A stretch of DNA of 13,705 nt from Cyanobacteria bacterium M_surface_7_m2_037. GTDB lineage: Bacteria > Cyanobacteriota > Cyanobacteriia > PCC-6307 > Cyanobiaceae. Positions 7,029 through 13,705 of this stretch are shown one piece after another; within the stretch, counting starts at the first letter, position 1; each line of letters opens with the position of its first letter. A program made the translations under genes and the position numbers. The notes under the pieces were generated by a model, which was not told where the DNA came from, ran no database searches, and saw only the letters and a program-made list of their open reading frames with translations. The stretch is from the NCBI GenBank assembly GCA_016882585.1, contig VGPP01000038.1:1-13705 (forward strand). The letters are read 5' to 3'.

Positions 7029-10000
7029 TTAGTTGGTCACACCCTCGATGCGATCTTCGATCTCCTGGTAGATCTCCTGCAGTTGCTGGATGTTCTCGTC
7101 GGAGGTTTCCCAGTAACCGCGGCCGTTTACTTCGAGCAGGGTGCCCACAATGCGGCGGAAGCTGTGGGGGTTCAGCTCCATCAGCCGCTTGCGCATTTCC
7201 GGGTCGTTGATGAAGGTTTCGTTGGCTTCTTCGTACACGAAGTTGTCAACGGCGCCGCTGGTGGCGCTCCAACCCAGGGTGAAGTTGAGGCGTTTCGCTA
7301 CTTCACGCACGCCCTCGTAGCCCGAGTTGAGCATGCCCTCGTACCACTTGGGATTAAGCAGCTTGGTGCGGGAATCGAGGCGGATCGTTTCGCTCAGGGA
7401 GCGCACCTGGGCATTGGCGGTGGTGGTGTCGGCGATGTAGCTCGCCGGTGCCTTGCCGTCATCGCGCAGGCCTTGGATCAGCTTGGTGGGATCGCTGTCG
7501 AAGTAGTGGCTCACGTCGGTGAGCGAGATCTCCGCGGAATCCAGGTTCTGGAAGGTCACGTCAGCGGTCTTCATCACCGACTCGAACACCTCACGCTTCT
7601 GGTTCATCTCGCCGGGGTTGTCGGCGTTGAAGGCAAACGTTTTGCGGGAGAGATACATCTCCTGCAGTTCGTTCTCCTCTTCCCAGGTGCTGTTCTCAAC
7701 CGCCAGGTTCACGTTGGAGCTGTAGCTGCCGCTGGCGTTGGAGAACACGCGGGTGGCCGCATCGCGCAGGGAGATGCCCTCCTTCTCGGCCTGCTCCTGG
7801 GAGTGCTTGCGCACGAAGTTCATCTCCAGGGGCTCATCAGCCTCGGCAGCCATCTTCACGCCCTGATCGATGAGCGCCATCTGGTTGATGAACAGGTCGC
7901 GGAATACGCCGCTGCAGTTCACCACCACGTCGATGCGGGGACGGCCCAGCTCTTCGAGGGAGATGAGCTCGAGCTTGTTCACCCGGCCCAGGGAGTCGGG
8001 CACCGGCTTGACGCCGATGAACCAGAGGATCTGCGCCAGCGATTCGCCGTAGGTCTTGATGTTGTCAGTGCCCCAGAGCACGCAGGCGATGGTTTCGGGC
8101 CAGGTGCCCTGCTCCTGCTTCTGGCGCTCGATCAGCTTGTCCACCACACCTTTGGCGGCGGCGATGGCGGCCTTGGTGGGGATGGCCTGGGGATCGAGGG
8201 CGTGCAGGTTCTTGCCGCTGGGCAGCACGCCGGGGTTGCGAATCGGGTCGCCGCCGGGGCCCGGCAGCACGTATTCACCATCGAGGGCCCGCAGCAGGCT
8301 CTGCATCTCGAGATCGGCGCACACCTGCTCGAGGCAGAACTGCAGGTAGCCGAACAGCTTGTCGAGCTCGGCCTGATCCACATCGGGGAAACCGGCGCTG
8401 CGGCAAGCGCTCAGCCAGGGGCTGGGCAGCTTGAAGCCGAACTGCTCGAGCAGGTTGAAGAACCAGGCGAAGTTGCGGCGCAGCGTCACGCGGCCGTCGG
8501 TGCCGGTCACGGCCTGCACCATCGCGCCCACGGCGGCGCGGGATGTCTCCGTGATCACGCGGTTGAGTTCCACATCGGCGAGCACACCGTTGTCGTTGCC
8601 GGCGTACACGTCGGTGATGGTGCGGCCTTTGCTCTCGGCCAGCAGGGCCGGCAGGGAGCGGATGCCGTCTTCGTCGCGCTCGAGGGCGGCGATGTTCACA
8701 AGGGTGGCGATCGCTTCCTCGGCGGTGGGGGGCTTGCCGATGGTGTGCAGGCCGCAGGGCAGCAGGCGGCTCTCGATCTCCATCAGCTGGCGGTACACCG
8801 CGCCGATCACCGAATCCCGGGCATCGAGATCGAGCTCGGAGGCATCCACCTCAGGCAGCTCCACGTCTTTGTCGAGGTTGCATTGGCGGGCCGTTTCCAC
8901 CACTGCATTCACGATCTGCACGCCGCGGGAGCCTTCCCGCAGCTGCTGGTAGGAGCCCACCAGCTCACCCAACTCCTTGAGCCCCTTGTAGAGGCCGGCG
9001 TTCTCGGCGGGCGGGGTGAGGTAAGAGATCGTTTCGGCGTAGCCGCGCCGCTTGGCGATGGTGGCTTCCGAGGGATTGTTGGCGGCGTAGTAGTAGAGGT
9101 TGGGCAGCGCGCCGATCAGCGAATCGGGGTAGCAGGTTTCGCTCATGCCCATCTGCTTGCCAGGCATGAACTCCAGCGAGCCGTGGGTGCCGAAGTGCAG
9201 CACCGCATCAGCGCCCCACACCTTCTCCAGATAGGTGTAGTAAGCGGCAAAGCCGTGGTGGGGGCTGGCGCTGCGGGAGTAGAGCAGGCGCATCGGATCA
9301 CCCTCGTAGCCGAAGGTGGGCTGCACGCCAACAAACACGTTGCCGAAGTGGCGCCCGAAGATCAGCAGGTTGGTGCCATCGGTGTTGAGGGTGCCGGGGG
9401 GCTTGCCCCAGTTCTCCTCGAGGCGCTCGGAGTAGGGGGTGAGCCGCTCGTATTCCTCCACGCTCATCCGGTGCGCGATCGCTAGTTCGGGGGCTCCTTC
9501 CAGGGCTTCAGGGTCCTGGAGCACCGCCTCCATCAGCGCCTTGGGGGTGGCGGGCAGATCCTTCACCTCGTAGCCCTTGGCGCGCATCTCCTCGAGCACG
9601 CGGTAGATCGAGCCAAACACGTCGAGGTAGGCGGCGGTGCCCACGTTCCCCTTGTCGGGCGGGAAGCTGAACACGGTGATCGCCAGCTTCTTCTCGGCTC
9701 GGGGCTTGATCCGCAGCGAGGCCCAGCGAATGGCGCGCTCGGCGATGGCATCCACCCGGTCTTGCAGGGTGTGGGCCTTGCCGGTGGCGTCGTCTCGCCC
9801 GCTCAGCACGATCGGCTCGATCGCACCATCGAGTTCGGGGATGGCGATCTGCAGGGCCACCTGCACGGGGTGCAGGCCGAGATCGCTCTCCTCCCACTCC
9901 TGGGTGGTCTGGAACACCAGGGGCAGCGCCACCATGTAGGGGCGATTGAGCTTTTTCAGCACCTCGATCGCCTTGGGGTGGTCCTGACGAGCCGGGCCAC

Positions 10001-11030
10001 CCACGAGGGCGAAACCGGTGAGCGACACCACGCCGTCCACCAACGGCACATCCGGATTGATCGGGTCGTAGAAGAAGGCGTTCACCGGTTTGGTGAAGTC
10101 GAGTCCGCCGCAGAACACCGGGATCACGGTGGCGCCGCGGAACTCCATCTCCTGGATCACGGCCACGTAGTGGGCTTCATCGCCGGTCACGATGTGGCTG
10201 CGCTGCAGCACCAGGCCAATCACCGGGCCCTTGCGCGCCTTTTCAGAGAGGTCTTTGCGGCTGGCGTTCCAGTTGAGGTACTCCTTGAGGTCCTCGAACA
10301 TCGCGGGAGCCAGGGGGTGCCAGATGCCCAGATCCGGGAAGACAACCGGGTCGGCCACCTGCAGCTCGGGGCGCTCATCGGCCGTGCGGGGGAACACGTA
10401 CTTGTCCGCCAGCATCAACAGGAAGTTGCGCAGGTTGTCTGGCGTGCCCCCCAGCCAGTACTGGAAGCTGAGCATGAAGGAGCGCGCATCCTGCGCCTTC
10501 TCCACCGGCAGATACTTCAACACCGTGGGCAGGGTGTTGAGCAGCTTCAACATCGCGTCTTGGAAACCCGCGCCGCCGGCTTCCTTCCGCTTTTTCATGA
10601 AGCCGGCGATGGCGCTCTTGCTCTGGCCCAGCTGAGCCATCGAGAAGGTGCCGAGCTTGTTGAGGCGCATCACCTCCGGCATGGAGGGGAACACCACGGC
10701 GGCCTTGAGGCGGTCGCGGTGGGGGGCCACGGCGTCCACCACCTTCTGGGCCAGATCTTCGATGAAGATCAGTGAGCCGATGAACACATCGGCTTCGGCT
10801 ACATCGGCGCAGAAGTCGGCGTAGTTGGTGGGGTCGCGCAGCTCTTCGATCAGGTAGCCGCACAGATCGATCGCCAGCGGACCGTTCTGGTCGTTGAGCG
10901 AGGTGGCTGCCTGGGTGAGGGCGTTTTGATACTGGGGCTCCAGCACCACATACACGGCCTTCATCACGGCCCGGCCGTTCACCTCACCGGGGCTGACGCG
11001 GCGGGAGGCGGAGCGGACCTGCGTGAACAT
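7029..11030 (-). CDS. chlH: Magnesium chelatase subunit H
   Basis: Porphyrin-binding and catalytic subunit that, with the ATPase subunits ChlI and ChlD, inserts magnesium into protoporphyrin IX, the first committed step of chlorophyll synthesis; soluble or loosely membrane-associated. The 1333-residue length fits the family. The N-terminal domain (about 1-180) contains VVFPSMPEVMRLNKLGTFSM and AQLGQSKSAIAGFMKKRK, typical of ChlH. The CobN-like body follows, with SFPPDKGNVGTAAYLDVFGS, WGKPPGTLNTDG and the conserved HFGTHGSLEFMPGKQMGMS (612-630). The ATG at 11030 is chosen because cyanobacterial ChlH proteins begin MFTxV; the frame stays open to a TTG at 11048, but the extra residues MLNPAR do not look like family sequence. 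No frameshift or internal stop. Divergent from dapB, with 132 bp between; the nif11-like gene follows closely and is probably co-transcribed. Base composition is clearly GC-richer than the polysaccharide module next to it. Confidence 0.97.
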   Translation of the reverse strand: MFTQVRSASRRVSPGEVNGRAVMKAVYVVLEPQYQNALTQAATSLNDQNGPLAIDLCGYLIEELRDPTNYADFCADVAEADVFIGSLIFIEDLAQKVVDAVAPHRDRLKAAVVFPSMPEVMRLNKLGTFSMAQLGQSKSAIAGFMKKRKEAGGAGFQDAMLKLLNTLPTVLKYLPVEKAQDARSFMLSFQYWLGGTPDNLRNFLLMLADKYVFPRTADERPELQVADPVVFPDLGIWHPLAPAMFEDLKEYLNWNASRKDLSEKARKGPVIGLVLQRSHIVTGDEAHYVAVIQEMEFRGATVIPVFCGGLDFTKPVNAFFYDPINPDVPLVDGVVSLTGFALVGGPARQDHPKAIEVLKKLNRPYMVALPLVFQTTQEWEESDLGLHPVQVALQIAIPELDGAIEPIVLSGRDDATGKAHTLQDRVDAIAERAIRWASLRIKPRAEKKLAITVFSFPPDKGNVGTAAYLDVFGSIYRVLEEMRAKGYEVKDLPATPKALMEAVLQDPEALEGAPELAIAHRMSVEEYERLTPYSERLEENWGKPPGTLNTDGTNLLIFGRHFGNVFVGVQPTFGYEGDPMRLLYSRSASPHHGFAAYYTYLEKVWGADAVLHFGTHGSLEFMPGKQMGMSETCYPDSLIGALPNLYYYAANNPSEATIAKRRGYAETISYLTPPAENAGLYKGLKELGELVGSYQQLREGSRGVQIVNAVVETARQCNLDKDVELPEVDASELDLDARDSVIGAVYRQLMEIESRLLPCGLHTIGKPPTAEEAIATLVNIAALERDEDGIRSLPALLAESKGRTITDVYAGNDNGVLADVELNRVITETSRAAVGAMVQAVTGTDGRVTLRRNFAWFFNLLEQFGFKLPSPWLSACRSAGFPDVDQAELDKLFGYLQFCLEQVCADLEMQSLLRALDGEYVLPGPGGDPIRNPGVLPSGKNLHALDPQAIPTKAAIAAAKGVVDKLIERQKQEQGTWPETIACVLWGTDNIKTYGESLAQILWFIGVKPVPDSLGRVNKLELISLEELGRPRIDVVVNCSGVFRDLFINQMALIDQGVKMAAEADEPLEMNFVRKHSQEQAEKEGISLRDAATRVFSNASGSYSSNVNLAVENSTWEEENELQEMYLSRKTFAFNADNPGEMNQKREVFESVMKTADVTFQNLDSAEISLTDVSHYFDSDPTKLIQGLRDDGKAPASYIADTTTANAQVRSLSETIRLDSRTKLLNPKWYEGMLNSGYEGVREVAKRLNFTLGWSATSGAVDNFVYEEANETFINDPEMRKRLMELNPHSFRRIVGTLLEVNGRGYWETSDENIQQLQEIYQEIEDRIEGVTN

Positions 11031-11162
11031 GCGCGCTGGATTGAGCAATGTGAAGGAGCCTACGTAGGCCGGGGCACCGCCGCGAGCTCAGATTCCAAGC
11101 TGTTACAGCCGTGGTGGGCTCAGCCCATAGGCTCAGGCGCTTGCCTTACCGCCCCGCTTTCG
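11031..11162. promoter_or_regulatory. Divergent chlH-dapB intergenic region
   Basis: This 132-bp stretch must hold the promoters of both chlH (leftwards) and dapB (rightwards). I see no convincing -35/-10 pair for either. Two structures stand out: a perfect 12-bp palindrome GCCTACGTAGGC at 11058-11069, and a degenerate HLR1-like pair, ATTCCA (11092) and GTTACA (11102), spaced exactly 10 bp. Neither gene has a clear Shine-Dalgarno sequence. Confidence 0.5.
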
Positions 11163-12035
11163 ATGACCGCCAGTTCGGCTCCCGCCAGCCCCTCCAGCAG
11201 CCAGCCCATTGCGGTGGTGGTGGCTGGAGCCCTGGGGCGCATGGGCGCTGAGGTGGTGAAGGCCGTGAACGCAGCGCCCGACTGCCGTCTGATCGGTGCG
11301 ATCGACACCACCGCCGGCAAGGAAGGCGCGGATGTGGGTCTGGAGCTGGGCCTCGGTGAGCTCGAGGTGGCGATCACCGCTGATTTCGAGGGCTGCCTTT
11401 GCCAGGCCAGCCAGGCGGTGCGCAACGACGGCCCCGGCGCCGGCGCGGTGCTGGTGGATTTCACCCATCCCTCCGTTGTGTACGAGCACACCCGCGGCGC
11501 CATCGCCTACGGCGTGCACCCGGTGATCGGCACCACCGGCCTTAGCCCGGAGCAGCTCCAGGATCTGGCCACCTTTGCCGAGAAAGCCTCCGTGGGCGGC
11601 GCCGTGATCCCCAACTTCTCCGTGGGCATGGTGCTGCTGCAGCAGGCCGCCGCCGCCGCTGCCCGCTTCTACGACTTCGCCGAGCTCACCGAGCTGCACC
11701 ACAACCGCAAGGCCGATGCTCCCAGCGGCACCTGCATCAAAACCGCTGAGTTGATGGAGGAGCTGGGCAAGAGCTTCAACCCCCAGCAGGTGGAGGAGCA
11801 CGAAACTCTCGCCGGCTGCCGCGGCGGCGAGCGCCCCAGCGGCCTGCGCCTGCACTCGATCCGTCTGCCGGGCCTGGTGGCGCACCAGGAGGTGATGTTC
11901 GGCGCTCCAGGGGAGACCTACACCCTCCGCCACGACACGATTGATCGCTCCGCCTACATGCCCGGGGTGCTGCTCAGCGTGCGCAAGGTGCGCCAGCTGC
12001 CCGGGTTGGTGTATGGCCTCGAGCGCTTGCTCTGA
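11163..12035 (+). CDS. dapB: 4-Hydroxy-tetrahydrodipicolinate reductase
   Basis: NAD(P)H-dependent reductase of the diaminopimelate pathway, making tetrahydrodipicolinate for lysine and peptidoglycan; cytosolic homotetramer in the family. The 290-residue protein has the dinucleotide-binding loop GALGRMG (22-28), DFTHPS (99-104), VIGTTG (121-126), PNFSVGM (150-156) and the signature ELHHNRKADAPSGT (177-190) with its catalytic His pair and Lys183. The frame is open well upstream into the chlH region, but the ATG at 11163 is chosen because the nucleotide-binding strand begins only about 15 residues later. The residues before it (Ala/Ser/Pro-rich, 1-14) are a short unstructured lead. No ribosome binding site is evident. 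A membrane-protein gene follows 26 bp downstream, suggesting one transcript. Confidence 0.96.
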   Translation: MTASSAPASPSSSQPIAVVVAGALGRMGAEVVKAVNAAPDCRLIGAIDTTAGKEGADVGLELGLGELEVAITADFEGCLCQASQAVRNDGPGAGAVLVDFTHPSVVYEHTRGAIAYGVHPVIGTTGLSPEQLQDLATFAEKASVGGAVIPNFSVGMVLLQQAAAAAARFYDFAELTELHHNRKADAPSGTCIKTAELMEELGKSFNPQQVEEHETLAGCRGGERPSGLRLHSIRLPGLVAHQEVMFGAPGETYTLRHDTIDRSAYMPGVLLSVRKVRQLPGLVYGLERLL

Positions 12036-12061
12036 GCCCGCGCGGCCTCGACACTGGCGCC

Positions 12062-12709
12062 ATGCTGATCCCGCTTCGCCCTGGTGAGCTGCCGCGCCTG
12101 ATCCCGGCGGTGGCCACGGGCCCCCAGTTCAACGCCTGCACCGGCAGCCCCCAGAAGCTGCTGCAGCGGGTGTTCATCTCCGTGATCGTGGGGGTGATCA
12201 CCCTGCTCGTGAGCCAGACGCTGCTCTTCTCCAACCAGGCGGGTCCGATCTTCCTGGTGATCGGCGTGGTGTTTCTGCTCTATGTGCTCTGGGGCCCGAT
12301 CGTGGAGGCCGGCCGCAAGAACGCCACCCTGCGCCGCTACCCCGCCGCGGCCATCTTTGAAGGGGAAGTGGCCGATTACTACACCAAGGAATTGGTGGAG
12401 GGTCGCCAGGAAACCACCGATCGCCAGGGGCGGCTCGAGCTGGTGGAGAACCGCCGCACCTGGCTGTGCCTCGAGCTTGAGGATGAAGACGGCTACCTGG
12501 GCAGCGTCCGGTTCCCCTACGACAAGAAGCACAAGCTGATTCGCCGCGGCATGGTGATCCGCTGCCTGGTGCTGAGCGAACGCAAAGACTTTTCCCGCAT
12601 CGGCGCCCTCAGCGATGCCTGGCTACCGCAGCTGAAGCTGTGGGTGGGCGAGTACCCCTACCTGCTGCGTCCGGCGTTTGAGGAGCTGTGCCTGAAGCGG
12701 TTGCGCTGA
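12062..12709 (+). CDS. Conserved cyanobacterial membrane protein of unknown function
   Basis: A 215-residue protein of a type I recognise from many cyanobacteria, where it is sometimes labelled a phosphate ABC transporter permease; nothing in the sequence supports that label. Two adjacent membrane helices lie at about 36-56 and 60-80 (LLYVLWGPIVEA). A soluble C-terminal part follows, with the conserved-looking blocks RRYPAAAIFEGEVADYYTKE (91-110), ELVENRRTWLCLELEDEDGY (126-145), LIRRGMVIRCLVLS (159-172) and LSDAWLPQLKLWVGEYPYL (183-201). The N-terminal segment (LIPAVATGPQF) is also typical. It has no catalytic motif I can name. It sits 26 bp after dapB and 66 bp before hli; the hli gene has its own regulatory region, so this is probably the end of the dapB transcript, although no terminator is visible between them. 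Confidence 0.85.
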   Translation: MLIPLRPGELPRLIPAVATGPQFNACTGSPQKLLQRVFISVIVGVITLLVSQTLLFSNQAGPIFLVIGVVFLLYVLWGPIVEAGRKNATLRRYPAAAIFEGEVADYYTKELVEGRQETTDRQGRLELVENRRTWLCLELEDEDGYLGSVRFPYDKKHKLIRRGMVIRCLVLSERKDFSRIGALSDAWLPQLKLWVGEYPYLLRPAFEELCLKRLR

Positions 12710-12715
12710 CGCGGA

Positions 12716-12751
12716 TTTACAGCGTGCAACAACGCGCAACATTGCGTTACA
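12716..12751 (+). promoter_or_regulatory. Four HLR1-like hexamers at 10-bp period before hli
   Basis: TTTACA (12716), GCAACA (12726), GCAACA (12736) and GTTACA (12746) start exactly 10 bp apart, so all four lie on one face of the helix. The HLR1 site bound by the response regulator RpaB has the form (G/T)TTACA(T/A)(T/A) twice at a 10-bp period. The outer hexamers match it fully and the inner pair at four of six bases. A possible -10 box TACAGT (12748-12753) overlaps the last hexamer, a position suited to repression in low light. RpaB control is inferred from the motif and the nature of the gene. Confidence 0.55.
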
Positions 12752-12775
12752 GTTTAAGCATCCGACGAGGCAGCC

Positions 12776-13021
12776 ATGACTCAGGCCAACACCCCCGCCA
12801 TCCGTGGCGCCACCGTGACCCAGGAAGACGGCGGCCGTCTAAACGCTTTCGCTTCTGAGCCCCGCATGCAGGTGGTGGAAGCTGAGAACGGTTGGGGTTT
12901 TCATGAGCGCGCCGAGAAGCTGAACGGCCGCATGGCCATGCTTGGCTTCATTGCCCTGCTCGCCACCGAACTCGCCCTGGGTGGTGAATCCTTCACCCGC
13001 GGTCTGCTCGGCATCGGCTGA
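12776..13021 (+). CDS. hli: High-light-inducible protein (one-helix chlorophyll a/b-binding family)
   Basis: Small thylakoid protein binding chlorophyll and carotenoid; it protects newly made or damaged photosystem components under excess light and works as a dimer in the family. The 81 residues comprise a hydrophilic N-terminal half and one membrane helix about 53-70. The signature AEKLNGRMAMLGFIALL (46-62) holds the pigment ligands Glu47, Asn50 and Arg52 of the ExxNxRxAM motif. The short C-terminal tail ends GLLGIG. The ATG at 12776 is preceded by GAGG (12767-12770) with 5 bases between, a better ribosome binding site than most genes here. A periodic HLR1-like array lies upstream and a strong intrinsic terminator 34 bp downstream, so it appears to be a single-gene transcription unit. 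The longer N-terminus suits the larger cyanobacterial-core type of Hli, but I do not assign a subtype. Confidence 0.95.
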   Translation: MTQANTPAIRGATVTQEDGGRLNAFASEPRMQVVEAENGWGFHERAEKLNGRMAMLGFIALLATELALGGESFTRGLLGIG

Positions 13022-13055
13022 TCCGCAGCCTTCACACCAGGCTCATGCCTGACTC

Positions 13056-13087
13056 AACCGCGGCACACAATCGTGCTGCGGTTTTTT
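13056..13087 (+). terminator. Intrinsic terminator of hli
   Basis: AACCGCGGCAC (13056-13066) pairs with GTGCTGCGGTT (13073-13083) as an 11-pair stem with one G-U wobble and a six-base loop (ACAATC), followed by a run of six T (13082-13087). This is the only textbook rho-independent terminator in the window. It isolates hli from the monooxygenase gene starting at 13100. Confidence 0.9.
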
Positions 13088-13099
13088 GTTGCCCTGCCC

Positions 13100-13705
13100 A
13101 TGCGCCGCATCGCACCTGCCACCACCAGCGTTGCTCCGGCGTCTCCGCTGCGGGCTCAGGTGTTTGGCGCTGGCCCCACCGGTGCGCTGGCGGCCCTGGC
13201 GCTGGCGCGTTGCGGTTGGGTGGTGGAGCTGTGGGATCCCCTTCCCCCCGCAGCCCTGCTGGAGCGCAGCCGTGCCTATGCCCTCACCCACTCCAGCGCC
13301 GAGCTGCTGCAGAGCCTGAACCTTTGGCAGCCCCTGCAAGCGCAGCTGGCACCCTTTCGGCGCCTGGAGCTGTGCGATCGGGCCCTGCAGCGCCAGGTGC
13401 CCTTTCTCACGAGCGATCTGCCCGGCCGCCCTGGAGCTGGGGCCGCCGCTGTTGATGCGGTGGGCTGGATCCTGCAGCACCGGCCCCTGATGGCCCTGTT
13501 GCTGCAGGAGCTCGAAACCCAACCTGGCGTGCAATTGCACCTGGCGGAGCCCGCTGGCCCTGGGGCGGTGCAGGGGGTGGATCTGGTGGTGGCTGCCGAT
13601 GGCCATCACTCCCCGCGCCGCCGCGCCGCCGGCATCCGCCACTGGCATCGCCCCTACCGCCAGGGCTGCCTCACGGTGCAGGTGCGGTTGCGGGGTTCTC
13701 AGCCC
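13100..13705 (+). CDS. UbiH/COQ6-like FAD-dependent monooxygenase, 5' part (runs off window)
   Basis: The first 202 codons of an aromatic-ring hydroxylase of the UbiH/UbiF/VisC/COQ6 group, which hydroxylate quinone precursors or related aromatics using FAD and NAD(P)H. Seen: the FAD-binding loop FGAGPTGALAALALAR (about 22-37) after a beta strand, the segment RSRAYALTHSSAELLQSLNLW resembling the R-ALS-S--LL--LGLW block of the family, GWILQHRPLMALLLQEL where UbiH-type proteins bind, and DLVVAADGHHSPRRRAAGI matching the second FAD motif (ADGxxSxxR). The ATG at 13100 places the nucleotide-binding strand about 20 residues in; an in-frame GTG at 13073 lies inside the hli terminator stem and is less likely. 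No ribosome binding site is seen. The substrate is not determined; in cyanobacteria such proteins have been linked to quinone or tocopherol-related ring hydroxylation, a family-level guess. Confidence 0.88.
   Translation, partial: MRRIAPATTSVAPASPLRAQVFGAGPTGALAALALARCGWVVELWDPLPPAALLERSRAYALTHSSAELLQSLNLWQPLQAQLAPFRRLELCDRALQRQVPFLTSDLPGRPGAGAAAVDAVGWILQHRPLMALLLQELETQPGVQLHLAEPAGPGAVQGVDLVVAADGHHSPRRRAAGIRHWHRPYRQGCLTVQVRLRGSQP

Noticed and set aside
8707..9482. Two HIP1 palindromes (GCGATCGC) in chlH, at 8707 and 9475
   Set aside because: Two copies in 13.7 kb of GC-rich DNA is near chance and does not indicate HIP1 enrichment.
7011..9485. Open frame of 824 codons on the + strand, antisense to chlH
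   Set aside because: The encoded sequence is low-complexity, rich in Gly, Val, His and Ala, with no domain pattern. It is a by-product of high third-position GC in chlH, whose own protein is clearly real. Other antisense frames inside chlH (for example 9762-10775) are the same effect.
11031..11048. TTG start extending ChlH by six residues
   Set aside because: Cyanobacterial ChlH proteins start at the MFTxV segment; the extra residues have no ribosome binding site or family support.
11133..11933. 266-codon frame on the - strand, antisense to dapB
   Set aside because: Biased composition and no recognisable motif; dapB on the other strand has all family motifs.
13043..13648. 201-codon frame on the - strand, antisense to the monooxygenase
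   Set aside because: Gln-, Gly- and Ala-rich shadow; the + strand frame from 13100 has FAD-binding motifs.

Overview
The window comes from a GC-rich picocyanobacterium of the Synechococcus/Cyanobium type. A magnesium chelatase H subunit (ChlH), a one-helix high-light-inducible protein and a cyanobacterial conserved membrane protein make a cyanobacterium certain. The high GC of the housekeeping genes argues against low-GC Prochlorococcus. No RNA gene, CRISPR array, transposase or integrase was seen, and no gene-free stretch exceeds 300 bases.

Layout. (1) 1-1426, + strand: the 3' part of tpiA (triosephosphate isomerase), overlapping by one base with folP (dihydropteroate synthase). (2) 1432-6652, - strand: a three-gene polysaccharide module read as hlyD-like membrane fusion protein, bcsA-like cellulose synthase with a PilZ domain, and a CHASE-PAS-GGDEF diguanylate cyclase. 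A good sigma-70 type promoter (TTGACA, 17 bp, TAGAAA) lies just upstream of the hlyD-like gene. (3) 6745-11030, - strand: chlH followed after 13 bp or less by a small Nif11-like protein gene. (4) 11163-13021, + strand: dapB (lysine and diaminopimelate synthesis), a conserved two-helix membrane protein, and an hli gene. The hli gene has four hexamers at an exact 10-bp period in its promoter, resembling the HLR1/RpaB site, and a strong intrinsic terminator behind it. (5) 13100-13705: the 5' part of a UbiH/COQ6-like FAD monooxygenase, cut by the window end.

How the genes fit together. The module in region 2 looks self-contained. A membrane sensor cyclase would make c-di-GMP, the PilZ domain of the synthase would bind it, and the HlyD-like adaptor would link the inner-membrane synthase to an outer-membrane channel encoded elsewhere. 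No bcsB, bcsC, bcsD or bcsZ is present. Sampled GC is about 38-63% in this block against about 63-73% in chlH, so the block looks like an accessory insertion between the housekeeping genes folP and chlH. The most interesting points are this BcsB-less, c-di-GMP-controlled cellulose module with its dedicated cyclase, the operator-like inverted repeat centred on its promoter -35 box, the Nif11-like gene behind chlH, and the 10-bp periodic array before hli.
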